Of a DNA stretch of 64,000 bases, positions 1-7,275 are shown piece after piece. The position numbers and the translations under genes were made by a program. Each line of letters opens with the position of its first letter. Positions within the stretch are counted from its first letter, which is position 1. Source of the DNA: Prevotella sp. (lineage in GTDB: Bacteria > Bacteroidota > Bacteroidia > Bacteroidales > Bacteroidaceae); NCBI GenBank assembly GCA_017471465.1, contig JAFUTI010000010.1, forward strand, positions 1 through 64,000, written 5' to 3'. The notes below the pieces were generated by a model. That model saw only the letters and a list, made by a program, of their open reading frames with translations. It ran no database searches and was not told the origin of the DNA.

Positions 1-180
1 AAACCGTAACCTAATATGGCACTCTTTATGAGATTATTCATATAAACGACACAATTTTACACTATAATACTTTTTGAGCCTTTCAAAAAGTTAAAAGTGT
101 TAAATCTTCGACTTTTTTATCGTTCATAGAATCTATGGCTCTACTTTTCTACCGTTTAACACGTAAATCGCTGATATAAA

Positions 181-393
181 ATGATTTGCAAATACATGAA
201 TTGTAGGGGATTGAAATCTATTAACATTCCTAGCAGTGTGACGAAAATTGAACATTTGGCTTTCGTCTATTGTTCTGGTCTGACTTCTGTTCACATCTCT
301 GACATAGCGACATGGTGTAAAATTAAATTTTCTGACCAAACAGATAATCCACTCGCTTATGCAGGACACCTTTACTTAGTGTTCACTGATTAA
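181..393 (+). pseudogene. BspA-like leucine-rich-repeat protein fragment
   Basis: About 70 codons resemble one and a half repeats of the BspA/LRR_5 family: the pattern GLKSINIPSSVTKI followed by CSGLTSVHISD is typical of these surface proteins. A TGA lies in frame at 172-174, so the usual signal peptide and upstream repeats are missing, and the reading frame ends after LYLVFTD, where family members continue with LYLNG-type residues and more repeats. I read it as a decayed internal fragment. It lies directly next to the 3' end of the transposase gene, so insertion or recombination there may have broken the original gene. A functional product is unlikely. Confidence 0.6.
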
Positions 394-1922
394 TTGGCTT
401 CCACTTGCCAGACAGGTCTCAATCCTGTCCCAACAATGGTCACCAAAGTTAAAAATTTCAATAGATCGTATAAGGTATGACAAAGCTCCCTGAAGAACTT
501 CATCACATTCTTGGCGAAGTAGCACATCCCAGTCCAGCATTCTGCGGTTTCGGGGAGCTTGGCTCTTATGTCGTTGGCTTGATATACTCTCTTGCCTGTA
601 CCGAACGAGCATTCGATCTCATTTCTCTGTCCCACGGCCTTGGCCATCAGGGCCTGCCTCTCAGGACCGGGCGGTTCCTTGGGAGGTCGTCCAAGTGGTT
701 TGCAGTAGTTCCTGATTTCCAAGTCTTTCAGTATGGCCCTGTTGGCTTTGTTCATATAGATCTTGTCTGCAAGGATGGTGGCAGGCAGACAGCCGAATCG
801 TTCCTTGTATTTGTCGATTTGGAGTTGGAGGTCTGCACACTCGTTGTAGGCATCCCAGCTGTGGTGGTCGATGAAGTTATAGCCCTCTACGATGCTGACA
901 CCAATCTTGGCACCGAACTCCACATTTGCGGAAGCCTTTCCACGGACAATGGGGCGTACATGGGGCTGGAAGATGCTGACGATACGGTCTTTGCAACGAT
1001 GCTCGCCTGTTCGGAACATCTGCTCCTGCTGGAAGTACATCTTCATCGTGGCATCCAGAATCCTGCGCTGGTCTTTGCGCAGGCAGTCAAGGCGATAACG
1101 GAACTCCCCGGCGGTGAGGTCTATCAAGGTAAGAATGTCTCTGTGCAGGCAGCTGCGCATCTGCTCGATAGTGTCCTTCACCAGCTTTCCGCCCTTCTTC
1201 TTCATCTTCACCAGGTATCTGTAGGCGTTCCTCGCCTTACCGTAATATGTATAGGGAACAGATATGCTGTCCGCCTTGCAGATACGCCGGATGAAGCGGT
1301 CCATGACACGGCATCCGTCATCAATAATATCCACATCAACAGGATAGCGAACCTCGGCATCGGCACATGTCGCATCTATCTTCAGCACGCCTTTGTGCTC
1401 ACGTCCTTTGCTATCCGTGAAGGCGGATGCATTCTCGTCTACGGCAGGAGCGGCTGGCGGCTCCTCACCACGATTCCTGGCCTCGTCCTCTTTGTGCTTA
1501 CGCATATCTTCCTTCATCTGCTGCTCACGCTTCAAAAGAGCTTCGGTCATCTTATTGATGTCATCGTCACTGATACGCTTGCGCAGCTCAACGAAGAGGG
1601 AGGAATCAAATATCGGCTGGTCGGTGAACTCCCCAAGTCCACAGAGATACTGCATATACGGATTCTCCTGAATCATCTCAATGGTGTCCTGATCGGACAG
1701 GCGGGTGATATGCTTGACTATCATGGCACCTATCACCATGCGGGCAGGCTTGGCACTGGCTCCTGCTGTCTGGTTGTTGAGTGTCTGACCGTACAGTTTC
1801 TCATATTCGTCCCAAGGAAGATGGTCGCCCAGCCAAACCCAGCGGTTGGTCTTGTCCAACCCTTCAAGGGAGGACCTGAAACCGTCAATGGTCAACTGCT
1901 TGTAGCTTGGCTTAAATCTCAT
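390..1922 (-). CDS. IS5/IS1182-like DDE transposase
   Basis: A 510-residue transposase with an N-terminal DUF772-type region (residues about 10-130, containing the YLCGLGEFTDQPIFDSSLF stretch) and a C-terminal DDE-type catalytic region, as in IS5/IS1182-group elements. The longer frame opens with TTG inside the TACCTTTG -7 box at 1944-1951, so I place the start at the ATG at 1922 (MRFKPSYKQ). The last residues, GTGLRPVWQVEAN, are encoded by a palindrome (411-429) and look like an appended repeat. No frameshift or internal stop is visible, so the gene may be active. I did not find convincing terminal inverted repeats or a target duplication. Confidence 0.85.
   Translation of the reverse strand: MRFKPSYKQLTIDGFRSSLEGLDKTNRWVWLGDHLPWDEYEKLYGQTLNNQTAGASAKPARMVIGAMIVKHITRLSDQDTIEMIQENPYMQYLCGLGEFTDQPIFDSSLFVELRKRISDDDINKMTEALLKREQQMKEDMRKHKEDEARNRGEEPPAAPAVDENASAFTDSKGREHKGVLKIDATCADAEVRYPVDVDIIDDGCRVMDRFIRRICKADSISVPYTYYGKARNAYRYLVKMKKKGGKLVKDTIEQMRSCLHRDILTLIDLTAGEFRYRLDCLRKDQRRILDATMKMYFQQEQMFRTGEHRCKDRIVSIFQPHVRPIVRGKASANVEFGAKIGVSIVEGYNFIDHHSWDAYNECADLQLQIDKYKERFGCLPATILADKIYMNKANRAILKDLEIRNYCKPLGRPPKEPPGPERQALMAKAVGQRNEIECSFGTGKRVYQANDIRAKLPETAECWTGMCYFAKNVMKFFRELCHTLYDLLKFLTLVTIVGTGLRPVWQVEAN
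411..429. repeat. palindrome at the transposase C-terminus
   Basis: GACAGG and CCTGTC flank a 7-nt loop. The palindrome lies inside the coding sequence and encodes GLRPV of the C-terminal tail. There is no T-tract, so a terminator is unlikely. Confidence 0.6.
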
Positions 1923-1943
1923 CTGCTTGTCAGTTTTAACACC

Positions 1944-1951
1944 CAAAGGTA
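1944..1951 (-). promoter_or_regulatory. -7 box of the transposase gene
   Basis: TACCTTTG on the minus strand matches the Bacteroidota TAnnTTTG -7 element and lies 21 nt before the chosen ATG. Confidence 0.6.
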
Positions 1952-2065
1952 CTCATTTTTCGTTAAACAAAAGAAAAAATAATGGTATATATATTTAAAT
2001 ATCAGTCAGTTACTAATAAATCAGCAAACACTATTTATAAAATCACAACATTAAACAAAACAATT

Positions 2066-2713
2066 ATGAAGAAGATTCTATTATTCATTTTGTTGCTTTC
2101 GGCAACATCAGTGTCCGCACAGGACATGATTGTCAAGATGGACGGTACAACCATCCAAAGCAAAGTCATAGAGATTGGAACATCAGAAGTAAAGTACAAG
2201 AAATTCTCCAATCAGAATGGCCCAACTTATACCATTACCAAGACTGAGATTTATTCTATAATTTATGAAAATGGAGAAAAGGAAACTTTTTCAGATGCAG
2301 ATAAGGCAAAATCACAAATGAGTTTTAATGGTAGTGATCAGACGACGGAGAATAAACTAAGAAAAGAGAGATTGCTTACAAGTTCCAAAGTTTGGGGCAC
2401 AATTGGAAGTGTATGGTTCTGGGTTAATTTACTTGGTGGTTTAGGTGCCGAAGTCTTATTGTGTCTCAATAAAGAGTTTGATATCGCTCCATATGTTGGC
2501 ATAGGCTGTTTAGGAAGTGGCTTCATTGGGTTGCTTGTATGTCGTGGTATATCAGGAAGTCTAGAAAGATCAGCAAATGAGATAGCGTCAACCCCAATCA
2601 TAAAGCACGATTTTGAACTTGGGAACAGCCGTCTTTCTGCTGGCATCAATCTTATGAACGATAAATTGCATAACGACTACGCCCTTGGGTTAGGTCTCAA
2701 CATTAAATTCTAA
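2066..2713 (+). CDS. small secreted/membrane protein of unknown function
   Basis: The frame opens at 1982, but the ATG at 2066 starts a clear signal peptide (MKKILLFILLLSATSVSAQ), giving 215 residues. The N-terminal third (DMIVKMDGTTIQSKVIEIG, then KYKKFSNQNGPTYTI and a repeated IYSIIYENGEKETF) resembles a short beta-rich domain common in Bacteroidota exported proteins. A middle segment (about residues 100-165) has two hydrophobic stretches, WFWVNLLGGLGAEVLLCL and VGIGCLGSGFIGLLVC. The C-terminus LGLGLNIKF looks like the last strand of a small barrel. It stands alone, next to the transposase gene. I do not recognise a specific family. Confidence 0.7.
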   Translation: MKKILLFILLLSATSVSAQDMIVKMDGTTIQSKVIEIGTSEVKYKKFSNQNGPTYTITKTEIYSIIYENGEKETFSDADKAKSQMSFNGSDQTTENKLRKERLLTSSKVWGTIGSVWFWVNLLGGLGAEVLLCLNKEFDIAPYVGIGCLGSGFIGLLVCRGISGSLERSANEIASTPIIKHDFELGNSRLSAGINLMNDKLHNDYALGLGLNIKF

Positions 2714-2918
2714 GCTTTTACTGTAAAAATACGCTGTTAGTGATAGCGTACGGGGCTGTCGCTACACGCCAACTGACGTTGTCACCCGTCTGTTGTTAAC
2801 GTCGGAGTCTCTCATGAAAACAGCACAAATGCTCATGACGAATCCATGAATTGGCAGCGTACTAAGAACGCAGAAAGAAGAAGCGAAAATAGGCCCATCT
2901 GCATATAAATCCTCTATA

Positions 2919-2953
2919 AAGAAACGAGGGGCAAAACCTGCCTCTCGTTTCTT
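2919..2953. terminator. strong hairpin, possible bidirectional terminator
   Basis: A 15-bp stem (AAGAAACGAGGGGCA paired with TGCCTCTCGTTTCTT, one G-T pair) with a 5-nt loop. Short T-rich runs border it on both strands. It lies in the 2714-3393 interval, which otherwise holds only the remnant described next and a second small hairpin (GGGCCAAA/TTTGGCCC, 3143-3173). Confidence 0.5.
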
Positions 2954-3166
2954 CTTGCACTGAAATACAGGGTTGGATGTTGAGGGAGCGGATATATTTT
3001 ATTTGGTACTCCAAGTGCTTATCACAAATAGCATCTTTTATTTGGCCATAAAATATAAAATTATTAATTTCGCGGCTAAATAAAACGCTATTTTTGAAAA
3101 GTATTATAGGTAGAGAGGCTGAGATTAGGGAATTGTAAGAGCGGGCCAAAAATCTATTTTTTCAAT

Positions 3167-3346
3167 TTGGCCCAAAAGTCTGCAGATAAGAATCTCAAGC
3201 CACAGAGCCGCTGCGTGGTCTACACGTCGAACGGTCAGCAGGTAGTCAGCACCATCATCGAGGGCGACAATCAAAAGATCCGTCTGCAGAAGGGGCAGGT
3301 GTACATCCTGACCATCAACGGACGGACGCTGAAGTTCGCGCTGTAA
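3167..3346 (+). pseudogene. 3' remnant of a secreted protein (C-terminal domain only)
   Basis: Read to the TAA at 3344-3346, the frame gives about 59 residues ending VYILTINGRTLKFAL, preceded by VVYTSNGQQVVSTIIEG. This is the short C-terminal beta domain (name-of-gene pattern: Y-T/N-x-x-G-Q-x, then a GxYIxxGR/K motif) seen on many Prevotella exported proteins and on the two genes at 22.5-23.9 kb. The frame is closed by TAG at 3107-3109 and no start or signal peptide is present, so only the tail of the gene survives. An 8-bp inverted repeat (3143-3173) sits at the left boundary and may mark a recombination scar. Confidence 0.55.
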
Positions 3347-3393
3347 GTGATTCCCTCTTTACCGTTGATGGCAAACTGCTTAGTAACGCTGAC

Positions 3394-5397
3394 TCAAAGG
3401 TTTTTCACAATCATACCGCCATTGGGCTGCATCGTCACCTTGGCCTGGCCGCGCTTGTTGAACTTCAGCTGGCGCAGCTGCGGGCCTTTCTTGGCGTCGT
3501 CCATATAGTAGCTGACGGTACGTCCGGCAAACTCGGGCATCGTGATGGTGAGCGTCTTCGCCTGCGGCTCGGCGTTGAGGCCAGCCACATACCAGTCGCT
3601 GCCGTGGCGGCGGGCCAGTACGACGTAGCGCCCGGGATAGCCGTCGAGGAAGCGGGTCTCGTCCCACGTCGTGGGCACGGCCTTGAGGAAGTCCAGCTCA
3701 AACGGGGGCAGTTCGTCAAGGTTGTTGGGCTGCATGGCGATGCACTGTACGGCCGTCTGGTTGGTGATGGCCGAGGCCATCTCGAAGATGTCGGTGGTGT
3801 ACCGGCGGTGACGGCTCTTGTTGTCTTTCGACAGATACTTGTTCATGATGGTGCCGCCCCAGTCCATCGTCGCCGTGGCGTTGCGACAGAAGGGGTGCAT
3901 CGTCAGTTCGAAAGCCTCGCTGCGGGCGTGACCCTCGCTGAAGTAGACGTTCTCGCTGGCCAGCACGGCCTCAGAAGCCACGTAGTTGGGGTACATCACC
4001 TCCCAGCCTCGGGGCAGTGTGCAACCGTGGAAGATGCACTGTATGCCGTAGCGGTTGGCGTCGTAGAGTATGTCTTCGTAGAGCTGCATCGTCGGCTGCT
4101 TGTCGCCGCCGAAGAAGTCGACCTTGATGCCCTTGACGCCTATTTGCTTCAGCCATGCCATCTCGCGGTCGCGGGCCATGGCGGTCGCCATACAGTCGCG
4201 GGGCGTCTGCGGGGCGTCGTTCTCGTAGCCGTTGCTGTTGTACCAGAGCATCAGTGAGACACCTTTCGACTGGGCATATTGCGACAGCTGGGCGATGCGG
4301 TCGCGGCCGATGCGCTCGTCCCACCAGTTGTCTACCAGGCAGTACTCGAAGCCCATAGCGGCGGCGAGGTCAACGAACTGCTTCTGGTCGTCGTAGTTGA
4401 TGGACTCGTCCTGCCAGATGAGCCACGACCAGGTGTAGCGGCCAGTGCCATACTCTATCGACGGCTTGTACTTCGGCTTGACCACGTCGTAGGCGACGGT
4501 AGTCTCGACGATGGGCTTCAGCGTCGTGCCGACGGTGATGGTGCGCCACGGTGAGGCGTAAGGCAGGGGGATGCCGGCCGTGGCCGAGCCGATGCCGTTG
4601 TTCTCGCCCTGTTGGGGGAAGGCGATGGTGTAGCCGCTCTGCGGGTCGAAGTCGCTGAGGTGGCTGCCGACATAGCTGCCGTCAACACCGGTCTCGCTGA
4701 TGAGCACCCACAGGGCCCCCTCCGCACCTCCCCGGGTGGAGGCCTTTTTGTCCCCCTCGGGGGACGACAGGGGGGCTTTAAACAGGCAGGGGAAGGTGTA
4801 GCCCTGGCCGAACTGCGACCGCTGCGTCATCGGCTGGTCAGTCTTGTACTCCTCCTCGTAGCTCGGCTTCGTGCGCTCCCAGCCCGTCATCGGACCTATC
4901 TGCGGACAGAGGAACGTCGTCGTACCGTCGGGCAGGCGGAACGAGCTGACCTCGCTGCTGACGACGGCGCACTTGGGGTTGTCCTTCTTGGGGCGCAGCA
5001 GGCGGTAGCAGTAGGCGACGTCGTTGTTGCTCACCTGGAAGCAGACGGCCATCTCCAGCCCCTTGGCGTTGCGGAACGTCAGGGTGGTCTTCTCGGCCTC
5101 TACGCGGACGTACGACTGCTTGGTCTGCCGCATGCGGTATTCATAGGTGGTCTTGCTGGGCTCGGCCTGGGTGATGGTCAGCTCGCGGGTGAAGTCGGCA
5201 TAGTCGGTCATTAAGCCTAAGCGCGAGGGCTGCAGCACCGTGTGCCCGTCGTAGCTGACGGCGTAGCGCGCCAGCCCTCCTTCGTCGCTGATGGTCACTT
5301 TGAGCCGCCCGTCGGGCGAGCTCACGGTCTTCGTCTCGGCTGTCGTCATCGTGACGGTACTCAGCAGCAGAGCTGCCATTGTCAATAGTCTCTTCAT
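3394..5397 (-). CDS. glycoside hydrolase family 97, probably retaining type
   Basis: A 667-residue GH97 enzyme (SusB superfamily; alpha-glucosidase or alpha-galactosidase activity) with a signal peptide at 1-20, an N-terminal beta-sandwich to about 290 and a (beta/alpha)8 barrel. In the barrel, GIKVDFFGGD places Asp427 where retaining GH97 enzymes have their nucleophile, and FHGCTLPRG has Gly458 where inverting members have a catalytic Glu, so a retaining, alpha-galactosidase-like mechanism is likely. The start at 5397 is chosen because the upstream extension runs through the -7 box at 5428-5435. Residues about 209-228 (PLSSPEGDKKASTRGGAEGA) interrupt the conserved CLFKA...WVLISETGVDGS block and are encoded by nested palindromes. 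The gene is monocistronic, divergent from the regulator gene. Confidence 0.9.
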   Translation of the reverse strand: MKRLLTMAALLLSTVTMTTAETKTVSSPDGRLKVTISDEGGLARYAVSYDGHTVLQPSRLGLMTDYADFTRELTITQAEPSKTTYEYRMRQTKQSYVRVEAEKTTLTFRNAKGLEMAVCFQVSNNDVAYCYRLLRPKKDNPKCAVVSSEVSSFRLPDGTTTFLCPQIGPMTGWERTKPSYEEEYKTDQPMTQRSQFGQGYTFPCLFKAPLSSPEGDKKASTRGGAEGALWVLISETGVDGSYVGSHLSDFDPQSGYTIAFPQQGENNGIGSATAGIPLPYASPWRTITVGTTLKPIVETTVAYDVVKPKYKPSIEYGTGRYTWSWLIWQDESINYDDQKQFVDLAAAMGFEYCLVDNWWDERIGRDRIAQLSQYAQSKGVSLMLWYNSNGYENDAPQTPRDCMATAMARDREMAWLKQIGVKGIKVDFFGGDKQPTMQLYEDILYDANRYGIQCIFHGCTLPRGWEVMYPNYVASEAVLASENVYFSEGHARSEAFELTMHPFCRNATATMDWGGTIMNKYLSKDNKSRHRRYTTDIFEMASAITNQTAVQCIAMQPNNLDELPPFELDFLKAVPTTWDETRFLDGYPGRYVVLARRHGSDWYVAGLNAEPQAKTLTITMPEFAGRTVSYYMDDAKKGPQLRQLKFNKRGQAKVTMQPNGGMIVKNL
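4714..4773. repeat. in-frame palindromic insertion in the GH97 gene
   Basis: GTCCCCC-TC-GGGGGAC forms a 7-bp stem, CCTCC/GGAGG forms a second, and outer GCCCCCT/AGGGGGGC arms enclose both. It adds about 20 codons without breaking the frame. Confidence 0.6.
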
Positions 5398-5427
5398 GCT
5401 TATAGTCGGTTTTATGTTTTCTGCCGA

Positions 5428-5435
5428 CAAAGGTA
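5428..5435 (-). promoter_or_regulatory. -7 box of the GH97 gene
   Basis: TACCTTTG on the minus strand, 31 nt upstream of the ATG at 5397. Confidence 0.6.
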
Positions 5436-5614
5436 CGAAATTATTACGATAAAAGCGCTGCGGCCTGAGTCTTTTTTGCGCCATGTCAGTGTTTTTCTAC
5501 TTCCGAGGGTGGAAAAGGGGTGGAAGGAACGTCCGCAAGTAACTCATTGTCAGCAAGAAAGGGGTGGAAGGGTGCTTTCCACCCTTTTCACTTGCAGGAG
5601 TCGCAGAATTGCCG

Positions 5615-5622
5615 TACCTTTG
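5615..5622 (+). promoter_or_regulatory. -7 box of the regulator/TonB receptor operon
   Basis: TACCTTTG, with TTG at 5592-5594 about 20 nt upstream as a -33 candidate. It lies 25 nt before the ATG at 5647. Confidence 0.6.
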
Positions 5623-5646
5623 CAGCGTCATAACCGAACAAAGGAC

Positions 5647-7260
5647 ATGAAAAGAAAGATTGTTGGAATCATCATCGCCATGCTGGTGCTGGTCTTAGCG
5701 GGCGGCACGGCATGGAGTCTGCGCGACTTGCCGCAGAAGCGCCTGCTCCGCGCGGCTGAGAATGTGGTGTTTGCTGACGCTGACAGTGCAGCAGCATTGC
5801 TGGCACTGGTCGACACGACGCGGCTGACGGCGAGTTCGCTGATGCTCTATGACCTGTTGCGGGCCATGGTCTACGAAGAACGATGGTACCTGCGCCACAC
5901 CGACACGACGGTCTGCCTGACGTCGGACGCCGAGACGTGGAACTTCAACCGCCAGTCGGACGACCGGCAGTCGGACGACGCGCTGACTCCCGATGACAGC
6001 AGTCGCCTGCGCGTGTTCCATTATTATAAAGAGCTGAGTCTCGGCGGCACGACCGACGATGAGGACGCCCTGCGCCGCTTCGGGCGCGCCTGCTTTGTGC
6101 TCAGCCGCCGTCAGAACGACAGCATCCTGCCCATGCAGACCGCTCAGTTCTTCCATCTGGCCATCCACAGTGCCGAGACTACCGGCGACCACGCCCTGGC
6201 CTATCGCGCCTACGACAAGTTCTTCAATCGTATGCCGTTCCACAGTGCGGCCCAGCCCGAACTCTACCTGCGCCGGGCGCTGCAGCACTACCGCCAGTCG
6301 CCCGACCAGCCGCGCTGGCTGCTGACGATGCTCAACGACTATGGCTACACCGTACTTCTCCATTCACCCTTCGACCTGCACCACTTCGGCACCTTGGAAC
6401 ACGCCGCCGCCCTCGCGGCCCGGCAGTTCGACGCGCCCCCGTCGCCGGCGGTCACCGACGCCGTCTATCTGTGTCTGGATTCACTCTGGGCCCTGCCCCA
6501 CGACGACTTCTCCTATATGTGCAGCTTGCGTGCGTCTAAGTCTACCTTCCTTTTCGGAGAGGTCACCGTGCCTGTCTGCATGTATGAGGAAGTCCAGCAG
6601 GAACACCACGAAGATAACACGAAGCACTGGCGGCCATCGTATGAAAGCGAGACGAAGAAGGAAGAGCAGAATTTCGCCGTCAACCGCGACACCTATCTGG
6701 CACCGGGCTATGTGAAGAAGTCTGCAGGGCTGCAGCGGCGGCTGATGACGGCGGTCATCGGCGTGCTGATGCTGGCTGTGCTCGTCCTGCTGCTCGTCTT
6801 CCGCAACTGGCTCGGCAACGTCCGACGGCGCCACGAGGCCGAGCGGGCCGCCCATCAGCGCGAGGCGGAACAGCTGGCCGAGCGCCTGCGCCAGAAGGAC
6901 GCCATGATAGCCATGCTGCGCGGGCACATCATGGACAAGAGCGAAATCCTCGACATGCTGGAGCCGACGGCTGGCAAACGCACCGTCATCAACGCCCGCA
7001 ACTGGCGCGAGATAGAGATGACCCTCGACACCGCCGACGGCAACTTCGTCAGCCGCCTGCGAGCAGCCCACCCGCAGTTCAGCGAGGAGGACATCCGACT
7101 GTGTATGCTGGCGCGGCTACAGCTCTCCAACACGGCCCTCTCGGCCATCTACGTCATCTCTGTCTCTGCCGTGCAGCACCGCAAGCAGAAGCTGAAGAAA
7201 GAAGGCTTCGGCGTGACCGACCCCGCCGTGACCTTCGACCAGATCATCGCTAACTTCTAA
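5647..7260 (+). CDS. membrane-anchored TPR-like protein with C-terminal HTH-like domain
   Basis: 537 residues. The ATG at 5647 is chosen because the upstream frame crosses the -7 box. An N-terminal signal/anchor segment (IVGIIIAMLVLVLAGGTAW) is followed by an alpha-helical TPR-like region (about 30-330), a second membrane segment (about 366-390, ending LLLVFRNWLG), a charged coiled coil (RRRHEAERAAHQREAEQLAE onward) and a C-terminal region of about 80 residues (FSEEDIRLCMLARLQLSNT, then SVSAVQHRKQKLKKEGF) shaped like the LuxR-type helix-turn-helix found at the end of DUF6377-like Bacteroidales proteins. It would sense in the periplasm and act in the cytoplasm. The TonB receptor gene starts 15 nt downstream, so it probably controls or senses for that receptor. 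The DNA-binding role is inferred. Confidence 0.7.
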   Translation: MKRKIVGIIIAMLVLVLAGGTAWSLRDLPQKRLLRAAENVVFADADSAAALLALVDTTRLTASSLMLYDLLRAMVYEERWYLRHTDTTVCLTSDAETWNFNRQSDDRQSDDALTPDDSSRLRVFHYYKELSLGGTTDDEDALRRFGRACFVLSRRQNDSILPMQTAQFFHLAIHSAETTGDHALAYRAYDKFFNRMPFHSAAQPELYLRRALQHYRQSPDQPRWLLTMLNDYGYTVLLHSPFDLHHFGTLEHAAALAARQFDAPPSPAVTDAVYLCLDSLWALPHDDFSYMCSLRASKSTFLFGEVTVPVCMYEEVQQEHHEDNTKHWRPSYESETKKEEQNFAVNRDTYLAPGYVKKSAGLQRRLMTAVIGVLMLAVLVLLLVFRNWLGNVRRRHEAERAAHQREAEQLAERLRQKDAMIAMLRGHIMDKSEILDMLEPTAGKRTVINARNWREIEMTLDTADGNFVSRLRAAHPQFSEEDIRLCMLARLQLSNTALSAIYVISVSAVQHRKQKLKKEGFGVTDPAVTFDQIIANF

Positions 7261-7275
7261 GAAACCAGAAACAAT

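Noticed and set aside
477-1982. 501-codon open frame on the plus strand opposite the transposase gene
   Set aside because: It is the complement of the transposase coding sequence and shows no recognisable domain; the minus-strand protein is a clear transposase.
2862-3149. 95-codon frame on the minus strand
   Set aside because: It spans the hairpin and AT-rich spacer, has no family resemblance and no promoter.
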